Origin: JAKVBK01 sp022447275
GTDB lineage: Bacteria > Pseudomonadota > Alphaproteobacteria > Rhodobacterales > Rhodobacteraceae
Assembly (NCBI GenBank): GCA_047125605.1
Contig: CP138932.1
Location: 558,001 to 622,000, forward strand
Direction of reading: 5' to 3'
Length of the DNA stretch: 64,000 bases
Shown: piece by piece, positions 25,088-34,396 of the stretch
Numbering within the stretch: the stretch's first letter is position 1
Layout: every line of letters begins with the position of its first letter
The notes under the pieces: generated by a model
Database searches by the model: none
Seen by the model: the letters and a program-made list of their open reading frames with translations, nothing else
Told to the model about the DNA's origin: nothing
Made by a program: the position numbers and the translations under genes

Positions 25088-26343
25088 CGCTTTTTGCCGA
25101 CATTCTTTCTGCGGTTTTCGAGCGTCGCATCCGGCGCGGGACGACGGAGCAGGCCAAGGATGGCAGGCCCCTGGAAGACATGGCGCTGGCCCTCGTTAAG
25201 ACGACCGGTGAGACCTCGGGGCTGGCCTTAGCGCGGGAGATCCTCGCGCGCTACGCTGATCTGAGCGACCCTGAAAAACTGGCCTTTTTCACCCATATTG
25301 CGCGCTCGATGAACATCGATCCTGAGGCTGTGCGCACGACGCTGGATGCCTATGAGCGCGATGCCAGCAAGGACAGCTACCGAGCCTTTGCCCAAGCTGC
25401 AGAGCCGCCGCGACAGGAGTTGATCCGCCGTCTCAACATGGTGCCGGGCGCAACCGGCGCTTTGGTCAAGATGCGGGCTGATCTGCTGCGCCTGGGGCGC
25501 AAAGACCCTGAATTGCAGGCGCTTGACCTGGATTTTCGTCATCTCTTTGCAAGCTGGTTCAACCGTGGCTTTCTTGTCTTGCGCCCGATCAGTTGGAACA
25601 GCCCGGCGTTGATCCTTGAAAAGATCATTGCCTATGAGGCCGTGCATGCCATTGACAGCTGGGAGGATCTGCGGCGCAGGCTAGAGCCGCCGGATCGCCG
25701 GTGTTTTGCGTTTTTCCATCCCTCTATGCCCGATGAACCGTTGATCTTTGTCGAGGTGGCCCTCACTCAGGGGATCCCGTCTTCGGTGCAAGTGGTGCTG
25801 GCGGAGGGCCGTGCCGCGCTGTCAGCCGAACAGGCAGATACGGCTGTCTTCTACTCGATCTCGAACTGTCAGACTGGACTGGCGAGCATTTCCTTCGGCA
25901 ATTCCCTGATCAAGCAGGTTGCCTCTGATCTGGCTGCCGAACTGGAAGGCTTGGAGACGTTTGTCACGCTGTCACCAATACCCGGATTGACGACATGGCT
26001 GCAGGACGCGGGCCTGAACTACAGCAGTGCGCACAGTGAAAACATGCGCGCGGCAGCTGCCCACTACCTGTTGAATGCGAAGGCCAGCAACGGGCTGCCC
26101 TATGATCCGGTGGCGCGGTTCCACCTTGGAAATGGCGCCATCGTCCATGCAGTGCATGCAAATGCGGATACGTCTGAAAAAGGGCTACAGCAGTCGGGCG
26201 GCGCAATGGTGAATTACCTTTACGATCTCGCGCAGGTCGAAGAGAACCACGAGAAATTCGTGACGACGTATGCGGTGCCTGCAACGCAGCCCGTAAAGGA
26301 CTTGGCAGGCCCCGTGGCCCTGCCGGTAAACGATGAAAGATAG
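25084..26343 (+). CDS. matA: Malonyl-CoA decarboxylase
   Basis: 419 residues. The start is a GTG at 25084 overlapping the preceding stop, which gives the normal length. An N-terminal helical domain is followed by a GNAT-like catalytic domain with RRCFAFFHPSMPDEPLIFVEVAL and the conserved YSISNCQ segment. It converts malonyl-CoA to acetyl-CoA, the second step of malonate use. Coupled to the TRAP genes and to matB on the other side. Confidence 0.93.
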   Translation: MTLFADILSAVFERRIRRGTTEQAKDGRPLEDMALALVKTTGETSGLALAREILARYADLSDPEKLAFFTHIARSMNIDPEAVRTTLDAYERDASKDSYRAFAQAAEPPRQELIRRLNMVPGATGALVKMRADLLRLGRKDPELQALDLDFRHLFASWFNRGFLVLRPISWNSPALILEKIIAYEAVHAIDSWEDLRRRLEPPDRRCFAFFHPSMPDEPLIFVEVALTQGIPSSVQVVLAEGRAALSAEQADTAVFYSISNCQTGLASISFGNSLIKQVASDLAAELEGLETFVTLSPIPGLTTWLQDAGLNYSSAHSENMRAAAAHYLLNAKASNGLPYDPVARFHLGNGAIVHAVHANADTSEKGLQQSGGAMVNYLYDLAQVEENHEKFVTTYAVPATQPVKDLAGPVALPVNDER

Positions 26344-26347
26344 ACCG

Positions 26348-27865
26348 ATGCACAATCCTCTGTACGACAGCCTTTTCGGAATTCATGCCGGAAAGAGCAC
26401 ACCGTTTCTGAGGCTGGCCGAAGGGGAGGTGATCACCCATGAAGCGTTTCTGGCGATGGCCGCCCGGATCGCCCATGTGTTGGTCCAGCATGGTGTGAGC
26501 CCGGGGGATCGGGTGGCAGTTCAGGTTGCGAAGTCGCCTCAGGCTTTGGCGCTCTATGCGGCCTGTGCCCAGGCAGGCGTGGTGTTTATCCCGCTCAACA
26601 CGGCCTATACCGTGGAGGAACTGTCCTACTTCGTGGAAAACAGCGGGGCCTCGCTGATTGTCTGTGATCAGCGCAGCGCGGCTGATCTGACACCGCTGGC
26701 CGAGACTGTCGGGGCCCGGATCGAGACCCTGAACGCCGACGGAAGCGGCCAGTTAATGGCGGCGGCACAGGCGATGCCGTCGGAATTTGAAACGGTGGCA
26801 CGCCGCGGCGACGATCTGGCCGCGTTTCTCTACACTTCGGGCACGACGGGGCGCTCCAAGGGGGCAATGCTGACGCAAGACAACCTGCTGTCCAATTGCA
26901 AGACGCTGACGCAGGCGTGGCGCTTTACCGAGACAGATGTGCTGTTGCACGCTTTGCCGATCTTTCACACGCACGGGCTCTTTGTGGCCACCAACATCAT
27001 CCTGGCCTGCGGCGGCTCGATGTTTTTCATGCCAAAATTCGATGTGGACGAGATTATTCGGTATCTCCCCGATGCCACCAGCATGATGGGCGTGCCCACG
27101 TTTTATACCCGCCTTTTGGGGGACGCGCGTTTTACGGCAGACCTGACGCGTCACATGCGCTTGTTCGTGTCTGGCTCAGCCCCGTTGCTGGCTGAAACCC
27201 ATAACCAGTTTGAAGCGCGCACCGGGCATCGTATTCTGGAGCGCTATGGCATGACCGAAACCAACATGAACACTTCCAACCCATACGATGGTGCGCGCAA
27301 GGCTGGCACGGTTGGGTTGCCGCTGCCTGATGTCGAGTTGAAGATCACCGATGCCAGCACCGGAGAGATGCTGCCGCAAGGGGAGGTGGGCCAGATCGAA
27401 GTCCGCGGGCCCAATGTGTTTAAAGGCTACTGGCAAATGCCCGAGAAAACTGCCGCCGAATTGCGGGAGGATGGGTTTTTCATCACCGGCGATCTCGGGC
27501 TGGTGGATGAAGACGGCTATGTTCATATCGTCGGCCGAAACAAGGATCTGATCATTTCCGGCGGCTATAATATCTACCCCAAGGAGATCGAGTTGGTGCT
27601 CGATGAACAGCCCGGTGTTCTGGAAAGCGCTGTCATTGGTGTGCCCCATGCGGATTTTGGTGAAACTGTGCTTGGGCTCATCGTTCCCAGTAAAGACCAA
27701 ACGCCCGATCTTGAGCAGATCAAAGCGGCAACCAAGGCGTCTTTGGCACGCTTCAAGCATCCCCGCGAACTGATCGTTGTGGATGAACTGCCGCGCAATA
27801 CAATGGGCAAAGTACAGAAAAACGTGCTCAGGGAGGCCTATAAGGGCCTGTTTCTGCCGGCCTAA
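26348..27865 (+). CDS. matB: Malonyl-CoA synthetase
   Basis: 505 residues, acyl-CoA synthetase (AMP-forming) family. P-loop YTSGTTGRSKG near 165-175, the motif ERYGMTETNMN, and the C-terminal hinge GRNKDLIISGGYNIYP with catalytic Lys in NTMGKVQKN are all intact. The arginine- and serine-containing acid pocket fits MatB. It activates malonate to malonyl-CoA. The start may instead be the ATG at 26333 overlapping matA. Confidence 0.9.
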   Translation: MHNPLYDSLFGIHAGKSTPFLRLAEGEVITHEAFLAMAARIAHVLVQHGVSPGDRVAVQVAKSPQALALYAACAQAGVVFIPLNTAYTVEELSYFVENSGASLIVCDQRSAADLTPLAETVGARIETLNADGSGQLMAAAQAMPSEFETVARRGDDLAAFLYTSGTTGRSKGAMLTQDNLLSNCKTLTQAWRFTETDVLLHALPIFHTHGLFVATNIILACGGSMFFMPKFDVDEIIRYLPDATSMMGVPTFYTRLLGDARFTADLTRHMRLFVSGSAPLLAETHNQFEARTGHRILERYGMTETNMNTSNPYDGARKAGTVGLPLPDVELKITDASTGEMLPQGEVGQIEVRGPNVFKGYWQMPEKTAAELREDGFFITGDLGLVDEDGYVHIVGRNKDLIISGGYNIYPKEIELVLDEQPGVLESAVIGVPHADFGETVLGLIVPSKDQTPDLEQIKAATKASLARFKHPRELIVVDELPRNTMGKVQKNVLREAYKGLFLPA

Positions 27866-27939
27866 TCCGCACGCGATTTCCGCGTTCGCCTGACATTTTG
27901 TGGTTGTTCTGGCACCGCCCGCCCATCATAGGGGGCAGG

Positions 27940-28860
27940 ATGTTAGAGCCATGGATTGCCTTCACGCTTGCAGCCGCGCTGCTGCAATCGATCCGTTTCA
28001 TGCTGCAGAAACGGCTCAGCGATACCGGTTTGTCTGCGGTTGGGGCAACCTTTGCGCGGTTTGCCTTTGCTGCGCCCGTTGCCGGTGTGGCTTTGCTGGC
28101 ATGGTTGACGCTTGAGGGCAGGGGGCTGCCCAGCCTGTCTGGCACATTTTGGGCCTATGCCGTCATGGCCGGTTCTTCCCAAATTCTGGCCACCATTTGC
28201 GTGGTTGCCCTTTTCAAGCAGCGCAATTTTGCGGTCGGGATCACATTCAAGAAATCAGAAGTTCTGCAAACGGCCTTCCTTGGTCTCGTCATGTTGGGGG
28301 ATGCAATTTCGCAGGCCGGTGGCATTGCTCTTGCGATTGGGGTGATTGCTCTGCTGATCCTGTCGGAAAGCGGTGACGGCGCGACGGGCGAGACAGAAAG
28401 CAGTTGGCTTGCCCGCTTTGCAACGCGTTCCGCCGGCCTGGGCCTTCTGTCGGGTGCACTGTTTGCCATGTCGGCCGTGGGGGTGCGGGGTGCAACCTTG
28501 CAGGTTCTGGATGTCTCTACAGGGCTGCGCGCTCTGGTGACCCTGTCGATGGTCACGGCCATGCAGGCCAGCGCCATGCTGCTTTGGTTTCTTTGGCGGG
28601 ATCGGCAACAGCCAGTTAAAGTGCTGCGGGCCTGGCGTGCGGTTGCCCTGACGGGGGCGGCCAGTCTTGGCGGATCATTTTGCTGGTTCGCTGCCTTTTC
28701 CTTGCAGACCGCAGCTTATGTCTATGCGCTGGGTCAGGTGGAAATACTGTTCTCTATGGTGATTGGGGCGCTCATTTTGAAAGAACGCCTGCGCCGCCAA
28801 GAAGTACTGGGCATTGTGCTGCTGATGATTTCGATCGTTGTCTTGGTCCTGTATGGCTAG
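27940..28860 (+). CDS. DMT superfamily transporter (EamA type)
   Basis: 306 residues with ten predicted membrane helices in two EamA repeats (about 1-140 and 165-306). AGGGGG lies 5 bases before ATG 27940. Such proteins export amino acids or other small metabolites; the substrate is not evident. It stands 74 bases after matB and may be read with it. Confidence 0.85.
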   Translation: MLEPWIAFTLAAALLQSIRFMLQKRLSDTGLSAVGATFARFAFAAPVAGVALLAWLTLEGRGLPSLSGTFWAYAVMAGSSQILATICVVALFKQRNFAVGITFKKSEVLQTAFLGLVMLGDAISQAGGIALAIGVIALLILSESGDGATGETESSWLARFATRSAGLGLLSGALFAMSAVGVRGATLQVLDVSTGLRALVTLSMVTAMQASAMLLWFLWRDRQQPVKVLRAWRAVALTGAASLGGSFCWFAAFSLQTAAYVYALGQVEILFSMVIGALILKERLRRQEVLGIVLLMISIVVLVLYG

Positions 28861-28866
28861 GCGCGC

Positions 28867-29565
28867 TTAGCGCAGCCGCCGCACGGAAGAAACCGGGTCA
28901 TCGTTTTCGACAAAAGGCACGCTTTTGGGCGCGTCACCGGACAAGATCAGCGGCCCCAGTTCGGCCAGCACCACTTCCGTAATAAAGGGCAGGTCAAAGC
29001 TGCGGGCACGGGACAGAGGCACCCATTGCAGATGAGACAGTTCATCGCTGGCCCGGGAGAAGTCATCGAGATCCCCCACCAAAGCCGAAGCGGGCGCCAG
29101 AAGGAAACGGGCATCAAACCGACGGGGCCGCCCCGGTGGCGTGATGGCACGAAAGACATAGCGCAGCGCGGCTGCATCGGGCGCGTGCCCGGTTTCGGCA
29201 AAGCCTTCCCAATCTGCATTGGGTGCGTCCCAGCGCTGGGGGCGCCCGAGGATCAGCCCGGTCTCTTCCCAAACCTCGCGAATTGCGGCCACGAGGCACG
29301 CAACAGGCATATGCGCGGGGGCATCTATGGACAGTCTGCGCATACTGTCCGGATCAGCAGGCGCAGCTAGGGTAACTTGCGCATCTGATGCATCCACAGC
29401 GCCGCCGGGAAATACGAACTTGTTGGGCATGAAGGCAGCTTTGGCGCCGCGCTGGCCCATCAGCACCTCTGGGCCCTCAGGGCCCGAGCGGTGCACGATA
29501 ACCGTTGCAGCGTCCCGGATACGGGTCTTATCAATCGGGTGTGCGGTGCTGGCCTGTTGTGTCAT
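28867..29565 (-). CDS. Nudix hydrolase
   Basis: 232 residues. The Nudix core is visible as FPGG...AAIREVWEETGL, with a long insertion (about 40 residues) between the glycine strand and the catalytic helix, as in NUDT7/NUDT19-like coenzyme A or acyl-CoA diphosphatases. The catalytic REVWEE segment is intact. It overlaps the DUF983 gene end by 35 bases. Substrate is an inference from the insertion only. Confidence 0.85.
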   Translation of the reverse strand: MTQQASTAHPIDKTRIRDAATVIVHRSGPEGPEVLMGQRGAKAAFMPNKFVFPGGAVDASDAQVTLAAPADPDSMRRLSIDAPAHMPVACLVAAIREVWEETGLILGRPQRWDAPNADWEGFAETGHAPDAAALRYVFRAITPPGRPRRFDARFLLAPASALVGDLDDFSRASDELSHLQWVPLSRARSFDLPFITEVVLAELGPLILSGDAPKSVPFVENDDPVSSVRRLR

Positions 29566-30052
29566 TGCTGTCCTCCGCGATCGGAGGCCATGCCTCCTGT
29601 CCGCTCTGATCCGTTGCAAACCCATGCATGCGCTTAGACCACTGGATCGCGACCAGTGCGCCTTTCACACGGGGCAACATGTAGAGCGCCAACGCCGCGC
29701 AGGCTACTGTCAGAACACTTGCCATGACCAGAGGATCCGGCCGCAAAGACACGAAATAGATATGCATGACGGGGGCCATGAGATGGCCAACGATCAGAAT
29801 CGTAATGTAGGCGGGCCCGTCATCCGCCCGGTGGTGGTGGAATTCCTGACCGCAGGCCGGGCAGGCCTCGCTGGTTTTCAGGTAGCCCTCAAACAAGGTG
29901 TTTGCACCACAGCTTGGACACCGACGTTTCCACCCGCGTCGCAGCGCGGGCCAAAGCGGACGCGCGTCCTCTGCATGTGCAGTGGCGACATTTGTCTGTG
30001 TGTCCAAGGCTTGCTCCCCGAAGGTAGTGTGCTGAGCCGAGTGATCTGCCAC
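29531..30052 (-). CDS. DUF983 membrane protein
   Basis: 173 residues. A zinc-ribbon-like part carries CPSC and CPAC pairs (about 45-70), followed by HHHR and two membrane helices (about 80-105 and 110-130). This is the DUF983 family, whose role is unknown; some members sit near cytochrome oxidase genes. The start is a GTG; no ATG lies near the N-terminus. It is upstream of and overlaps the Nudix gene, so the two form an operon. Confidence 0.75.
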   Translation of the reverse strand: MADHSAQHTTFGEQALDTQTNVATAHAEDARPLWPALRRGWKRRCPSCGANTLFEGYLKTSEACPACGQEFHHHRADDGPAYITILIVGHLMAPVMHIYFVSLRPDPLVMASVLTVACAALALYMLPRVKGALVAIQWSKRMHGFATDQSGQEAWPPIAEDSNDTTGQHRTPD

Positions 30053-30191
30053 CCGCTTCGCTAGGGGAGTTAGTTGCCCTTGCGCTTATTTGCGATGGTC
30101 CAAACTGTCATGCGGCGCCGTGTCGCCATTAGGTTGTGTGGCGCATTGACAGGACTGCTCTTCCCGGGCCCAAAATTTTTTTGCCGGAGTT

Positions 30192-30220
30192 GCGACGGAA
30201 TTCCAAACCGTCGCCGTTTT
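30192..30220 (+). promoter_or_regulatory. Inverted repeat in the leader of the EF-hand gene
   Basis: GCGACGG (30192-30198) and CCGTCGC (30208-30214) form a perfect 7-bp inverted repeat with a 9-base centre, followed by CGTTTT. It lies in the 239-base divergent gap between the DUF983 and EF-hand genes, about 78 bases before the EF-hand start. It may be an operator, a leader attenuator, or the end of a short RNA. Confidence 0.4.
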
Positions 30221-30291
30221 ACCTGCATCGAACAGACGGACACAGCGTCCCGAAAACCTGATCGAGCAGATTGAAACGAAAGGAAGCAAGA

Positions 30292-30825
30292 ATGGAAACC
30301 AAGACACATACCGCACGCATCGCCCTGCTTGCTGGCCTGATCGGCCTCGGTGCCGTCGCCGCTGTCAGCGTGCAGGCCCGCGAAGGGACGCAAGACACTG
30401 CCAGCTTTGCTGAATTCGACCTCGACGGAAATGGTGAGGTCACGCAGGCTGAGATGGACGAAGTGCGCGCCATCAAGGCGGCAGAGCGTTTTGCGGCAGC
30501 CGATGCTGATGGCAATGGCGAGTTGACCAGCGAAGAGATGCTGGCCGCAGCCCAGGCCCGCATGGGCGAGCGCATGGAACGCCGGATTGCGCGGCAGTTC
30601 GAGCGTCTTGATGCAGATGAGTCCGGCGCCCTGTCCGCAGAAGAACTCGAGGCCGGGCGTGAGAAGGGCCGTCGCTTTGATCCCGCAAGGATCTTTGAGC
30701 GCATGGATGCCAATGACGACGGTGTTCTGGATGCCGAAGAGTTCGCCTCAGCCCAGGAACGCATGGAAGAGCGTCGCGGCGGAAAAGGCGAAGGCAAGGG
30801 CCGTAAGGGTGGCCAGCGCGACTAA
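30292..30825 (+). CDS. Periplasmic EF-hand calcium-binding protein
   Basis: 177 residues with a signal peptide (about 1-27, ending SVQA). Four EF-hand loops are visible: DLDGNGEVTQAE, DADGNGELTSEE, DADESGALSAEE and DANDDGVLDAEE, each with the D-x-D/N-x-D/S-G pattern and a closing Glu. The tail is Gly/Lys/Arg-rich. AAAGGA precedes ATG 30292. It stands just before a sigma-factor operon with a periplasmic metal-sensor-like protein, which hints at a metal or envelope-stress link. Confidence 0.85.
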   Translation: METKTHTARIALLAGLIGLGAVAAVSVQAREGTQDTASFAEFDLDGNGEVTQAEMDEVRAIKAAERFAAADADGNGELTSEEMLAAAQARMGERMERRIARQFERLDADESGALSAEELEAGREKGRRFDPARIFERMDANDDGVLDAEEFASAQERMEERRGGKGEGKGRKGGQRD

Positions 30826-30958
30826 TCGGTTCTGTCAGGGGAGCAGGTGCCTGCGTGCGCCGTTTCCCCGGACTGCTCAAGGGTCTGCCGGATTGCCATG
30901 CAAAGGCAGACCCGCTACCGAACTAGGAACGCCCCGGATTGGCGGGGTATGAGCCGGG

Positions 30959-31546
30959 ATGCCTCTGGACAGGATGGATCATCTTTCCGACGACGCACTG
31001 CTTGCAGCGTATGCTGCAGGTGATCAGGCGGCAGCAAGGACCCTTACGCTGCGGCTCACGCCGCGCGTTTTTGCCCATGCAATGCGTCTGCTGGGGGATC
31101 GGGCAGAGGCGGAGGACGTGACGCAGGACGCTCTGATGCGGCTTTGGAAAGTTGCGCCGAACTGGCAGGCAGGCTCTGCCAAACCCTCCACATGGCTGTT
31201 TACTGTCACGGCCAATCTATGCACGGACCGGCTGCGCCGGAAAGGACGGCAGGGCGTGGACATTGACGCCATCCCCGAGCCTGAAGATGACGCGCCAAGG
31301 GCGGAGCATGTTTTGCAAGAACAGGCGCGGATTGCAGCTTTGGAAAGCGCCCTTCAAAGCCTGCCCGATGGGCAGCGACAGGCGGTTGTCCTGCGTCACA
31401 TAGAAGGCCTTGGCAATCCCGAGATTGCCGAAATTATGGACATCAGCGTGCGTGCGGTAGAAAGTCTGACTGCGCGCGGCAAGCGGGCATTGGCCGCTGC
31501 GCTTGCCGAGAAACGCGAAGCTTTGGGATATGATCATGACGGATAA
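30959..31546 (+). CDS. ECF-type RNA polymerase sigma factor
   Basis: 195 residues with sigma region 2 (EAEDVTQDALMRLWK near 44-58, FTVTANLCTDRLRR) and sigma region 4 (LQSLPDGQRQAVVLRH and a helix-turn-helix NPEIAEIMDISVRAVESL). The start may be ATG 30959 or 30974; neither has a clear ribosome site. The two following genes look like its membrane anti-sigma and a CnrX-like sensor. An inverted repeat (CCCCG/CGGGG, 30932-30947) lies just before it. Confidence 0.9.
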   Translation: MPLDRMDHLSDDALLAAYAAGDQAAARTLTLRLTPRVFAHAMRLLGDRAEAEDVTQDALMRLWKVAPNWQAGSAKPSTWLFTVTANLCTDRLRRKGRQGVDIDAIPEPEDDAPRAEHVLQEQARIAALESALQSLPDGQRQAVVLRHIEGLGNPEIAEIMDISVRAVESLTARGKRALAAALAEKREALGYDHDG

Positions 31547-31970
31547 GCGAAAGCATAAACCGACGCCCGATGGGCCGGGCGATCTGTCAAATCCATCCGC
31601 TCAGGCGCTGGACGTGGATCTGGACATCTTTTTTGATGCCGCGCGCAGCGCCCAGCCCGAGCCGTCACCGGAGTTGATGGCGCGCGTACTTGATGATGCG
31701 CTCGCGATACAACCGCCCGCGCAGCCGCTGGCTGCGCGTCCGGCGCCTTCTGTGCCGACAAGAAGCTGGTTAGGTACGCTTCTCGACACGCTTGGCGGTT
31801 GGCCCGCTGCGGCGTCTCTTGCAACGGCCACGCTGGCGGGCGTCTGGATCGGTATCAGTCCGCCCGATGCGGTCAGCGCCGTGACAGCGCAACTCGGCCT
31901 TGCCGCGGAAGCCGCAATCGCTCTGCCCGATGGGGAAGAGCTGATCACAACCTATCTTGATGAGGGCTGA
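31536..31970 (+). CDS. Small membrane protein, putative anti-sigma factor
   Basis: 144 residues, no recognised domain. The N-terminal half is polar and could face the cytoplasm and bind the sigma factor; one membrane helix lies at about 92-108 (AASLATATLAGVWIGI). It overlaps the sigma gene by 11 bases and is 2 bases before the sensor-like gene. By position and topology it could be a CnrY-like anti-sigma. I do not recognise a family motif. Confidence 0.55.
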   Translation: MTDKRKHKPTPDGPGDLSNPSAQALDVDLDIFFDAARSAQPEPSPELMARVLDDALAIQPPAQPLAARPAPSVPTRSWLGTLLDTLGGWPAAASLATATLAGVWIGISPPDAVSAVTAQLGLAAEAAIALPDGEELITTYLDEG

Positions 31971-31972
31971 AC

Positions 31973-32479
31973 ATGGCTGATCCTGTCGAACCGGTGGCCC
32001 AGCCGTCGCGCCCATCGCAGCGTTTGCGCTTGCTGCTGATTGCAAGCCTTGCGTTGAACCTGCTGGTGCTTGGGGTGGTTGTTGGCTCATTCCTGAATGA
32101 AGATCGCCGCAAGGGGCCGGACAGATCAATCCGTCAACTCGGCGTCGGGCCTTTTGAAAGAGCGCTTACGGCCGACGATCTTGCAGCTCTTGGCCCTGAC
32201 TTGCGGGCGCGTCGCCCGGGTCTGCGCGCAAGCAGTCGCAACCTGCGCGGTAGTTTGGTGGAGGCCACAGAAGCCTTGCGTTCCGTGCCTTTTGATCCGG
32301 CGCGCTTTGAGGCGGCCTTGCAGCTGCATGTTTCAGCCGTCGCGGGCATTCAAAAGCAGGGCTTTGAAATCCTGTCGATGCATGTGGCGAGAATGAGCGA
32401 TGCGGAACGGGCCGCCTTTGCAGACCGGATCGTTGCGAACATGAAAGCACGCAAGGGGCCGCGTGCCCCGCGCGATTAG
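31973..32479 (+). CDS. Periplasmic heavy-metal-sensor-like protein (CnrX/CpxP type)
   Basis: 168 residues. One membrane helix (about 19-40) anchors a periplasmic all-helical domain with the repeated Arg/Leu-rich pattern and a final MSDAERAAFADRI helix seen in the metal-sensor (CnrX/ZraP/CpxP-like) family. Third gene of the sigma-factor operon. It lacks an obvious His/Met cluster, so the signal may be envelope stress rather than a metal. Confidence 0.65.
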   Translation: MADPVEPVAQPSRPSQRLRLLLIASLALNLLVLGVVVGSFLNEDRRKGPDRSIRQLGVGPFERALTADDLAALGPDLRARRPGLRASSRNLRGSLVEATEALRSVPFDPARFEAALQLHVSAVAGIQKQGFEILSMHVARMSDAERAAFADRIVANMKARKGPRAPRD

Positions 32480-32559
32480 CATTTGTTCTGCCAACCGATC
32501 CCTGATCCGAGCGCAGACAATTTGCTTATTTTGAAGCTGCGCCGAAGTACGCGTTTCGC

Positions 32560-33969
32560 TCAGGCAGCCATCTGGCCAACTGTCACACTGTTTCGGCCAG
32601 ACAGTTTCGCACGATAGAGGGCGCGGTCCACCTGCTCGAGCAAGGCGTCTTCAGACCGGCAAATCATCAAAGGGGCGTCCGTGTCGCCATATGGGCCGAC
32701 AGCGACAACGCCAATGGAAACCGTTTGCTTGACCAGCAAGTGCTTGCCTTCAACATTTCGACCCAGCGGCACAGGCGTTGCCTCCAACGTTGCTCGCAAG
32801 CGTTCGGCTGCACGCGCCGCATCTTCGGCAGAACAATCCGGCAAGACCGCAAGGAACTCTTCGCCCCCTATGCGTGCCAGCAGATCAACACCGCGCAGAT
32901 TGCTCGCAATACGTTCGGAAACCGAGCGCAGCACCAGATCACCCGTCGCATGGCCGTGGGTGTCATTGACCCGCTTGAAATTGTCCAAATCCAACATCAT
33001 CACAGCGAAGCTTCGGCCTTCGCGACGGGCATGTTCGCGCACTCGCGTCAGATGTGACATCGCATAGCGCCGGTTAAATAGGCCCGTCAAAGGATCGGTG
33101 ACAGCCATTTGCAGCCCGTCCGCCACTTTCCGGCGCAGACGGTCTGCATCATGTTTGCGGCGCAAATGGGTCGACAAACGCAGCGCCATCTCTTCGGGGT
33201 CCAGCGGGGCAACGAGGATATCTGAGGCCCCAAGATCAAGGGCCATTGCGGCCTGTGAGCGCGAGTTCTCGCCCAACTGCACGACGATCGCTGAATGTCG
33301 GGTTTCTTCCCGGGCCCGGAGTTCGGGGATCAACTGTAGCCCATCGCCAGAGCCCGACATATCGCAGGCAATCATGTACAGATCAGCGCCAGTGTCAGCT
33401 GACAGCGCCTCTTCGATGCTCATGGTCTTGACCTTGTGGTGCACAAGGGGCTGCAGCAGATTGTGCCAGGCGTCGCTTTCCTGATTTTCGCCGGCCACTA
33501 AGGCAATGCTGCCCGGTACATCCAGACCGTCAGCACCCGCTTCGGCGAGGCCAAGTGCGCGAGAGGTGCCATCGCGCAAAGACAGCTCCTGCGCAATGTG
33601 GCGGGCGCGCAGCAAGCTCCGAATGCGGGCCATCAATGCGATCTCATCGAAGGGTTTGGACATGAACTCCTCTGCACCGGCTTCGAGGGCGCGCAGCTTG
33701 ATCCGGATTTCACGATAGGCAGAAAAAATGACAACTGGGATCTTGGAGCATTCGGCCGTTGCCTTAAGGTTTCGGCACACTTCCAAGCCATCCATCCCAG
33801 GCATCGACAGGTCCATCAGGATCAGATCTGGCTTTTCTCTGCGTGCAATCTCAAGGGCTTCGATCCCATCAGCGGCTTCAAGTACATGATACCTGGCTGC
33901 AGAAAGCTTGACGCGCAGGATCACCCTGTTGGTCGCGACGTCATCAACTATGAGTATACGGCCTGGCAT
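32560..33969 (-). CDS. pleD: PleD-like response regulator diguanylate cyclase
   Basis: 469 residues: receiver domain 1 (about 1-120) with phospho-acceptor D53 in LILMDLSMPG and Lys in FMSKPFDE; a receiver-like adaptor domain (about 155-290); and a GGDEF domain with the active site GGEEF. An inhibitory I-site RGVD lies five residues before GGEEF, so product inhibition by c-di-GMP is expected. Start at ATG 33969 behind GGAGCGAG. It is divergent from a DUF3572 gene, the usual alphaproteobacterial context. Confidence 0.94.
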   Translation of the reverse strand: MPGRILIVDDVATNRVILRVKLSAARYHVLEAADGIEALEIARREKPDLILMDLSMPGMDGLEVCRNLKATAECSKIPVVIFSAYREIRIKLRALEAGAEEFMSKPFDEIALMARIRSLLRARHIAQELSLRDGTSRALGLAEAGADGLDVPGSIALVAGENQESDAWHNLLQPLVHHKVKTMSIEEALSADTGADLYMIACDMSGSGDGLQLIPELRAREETRHSAIVVQLGENSRSQAAMALDLGASDILVAPLDPEEMALRLSTHLRRKHDADRLRRKVADGLQMAVTDPLTGLFNRRYAMSHLTRVREHARREGRSFAVMMLDLDNFKRVNDTHGHATGDLVLRSVSERIASNLRGVDLLARIGGEEFLAVLPDCSAEDAARAAERLRATLEATPVPLGRNVEGKHLLVKQTVSIGVVAVGPYGDTDAPLMICRSEDALLEQVDRALYRAKLSGRNSVTVGQMAA

Positions 33970-34116
33970 TCTCGCTCCCTGCGCGCCCCCCAAGCCCTGC
34001 GTTACGCCGCAGGCTTGCCCAATGCGCTGTTACTCCTTAACACATGCGCGACGATGGTTAAGAAAACCTTTCCAAACGCGAAACCAAACCGTTTAAGGTA
34101 TTCAATAGGCGGAAAA

Positions 34117-34395
34117 ATGACACAGGGACAGGCGGAAATCCTTGCATTGCAGGCCTTGGGTTGGCTGGCGGCAGAAGAAGATCTTCTTGGCGTTTTCCTC
34201 GGCGCCGGGGGTGTGACGCACAGCGATTTGCGCGAACGGGCGCAAGATCCTGAAGTGCTGGCTGCTGTGCTGGATTTCGTCCTCATGGATGATGCCTGGA
34301 TCATGGGTTTTGCCACTGCGGCCTCGATCCAACCTGAAACCGTGCTGCAAGCGCGCGGTGCGCTCCCAGGCGGCGCAGACCCCCATTGGACATGA
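34117..34395 (+). CDS. DUF3572 family protein
   Basis: 92 residues, start ATG 34117 behind AGGCGGAA. The sequence ILALQALGWLAAEEDLL and LDFVLMDDAW matches the short helical DUF3572 family, common in alphaproteobacteria beside pleD. Function unknown. It ends one base before the start codon of the HAD phosphatase gene, so they are probably cotranscribed. Confidence 0.75.
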   Translation: MTQGQAEILALQALGWLAAEEDLLGVFLGAGGVTHSDLRERAQDPEVLAAVLDFVLMDDAWIMGFATAASIQPETVLQARGALPGGADPHWT

Positions 34396-34396
34396 G

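Noticed and set aside
30926..30950. GGAAC with 17-base spacing before the sigma gene as an ECF self-promoter
   Set aside because: The -10 part does not match any ECF consensus I can support.
32560..33993. Second receiver domain of PleD as an active phospho-receiver
   Set aside because: The PleD family uses it as an adaptor, and the acidic pocket is not clear by eye.
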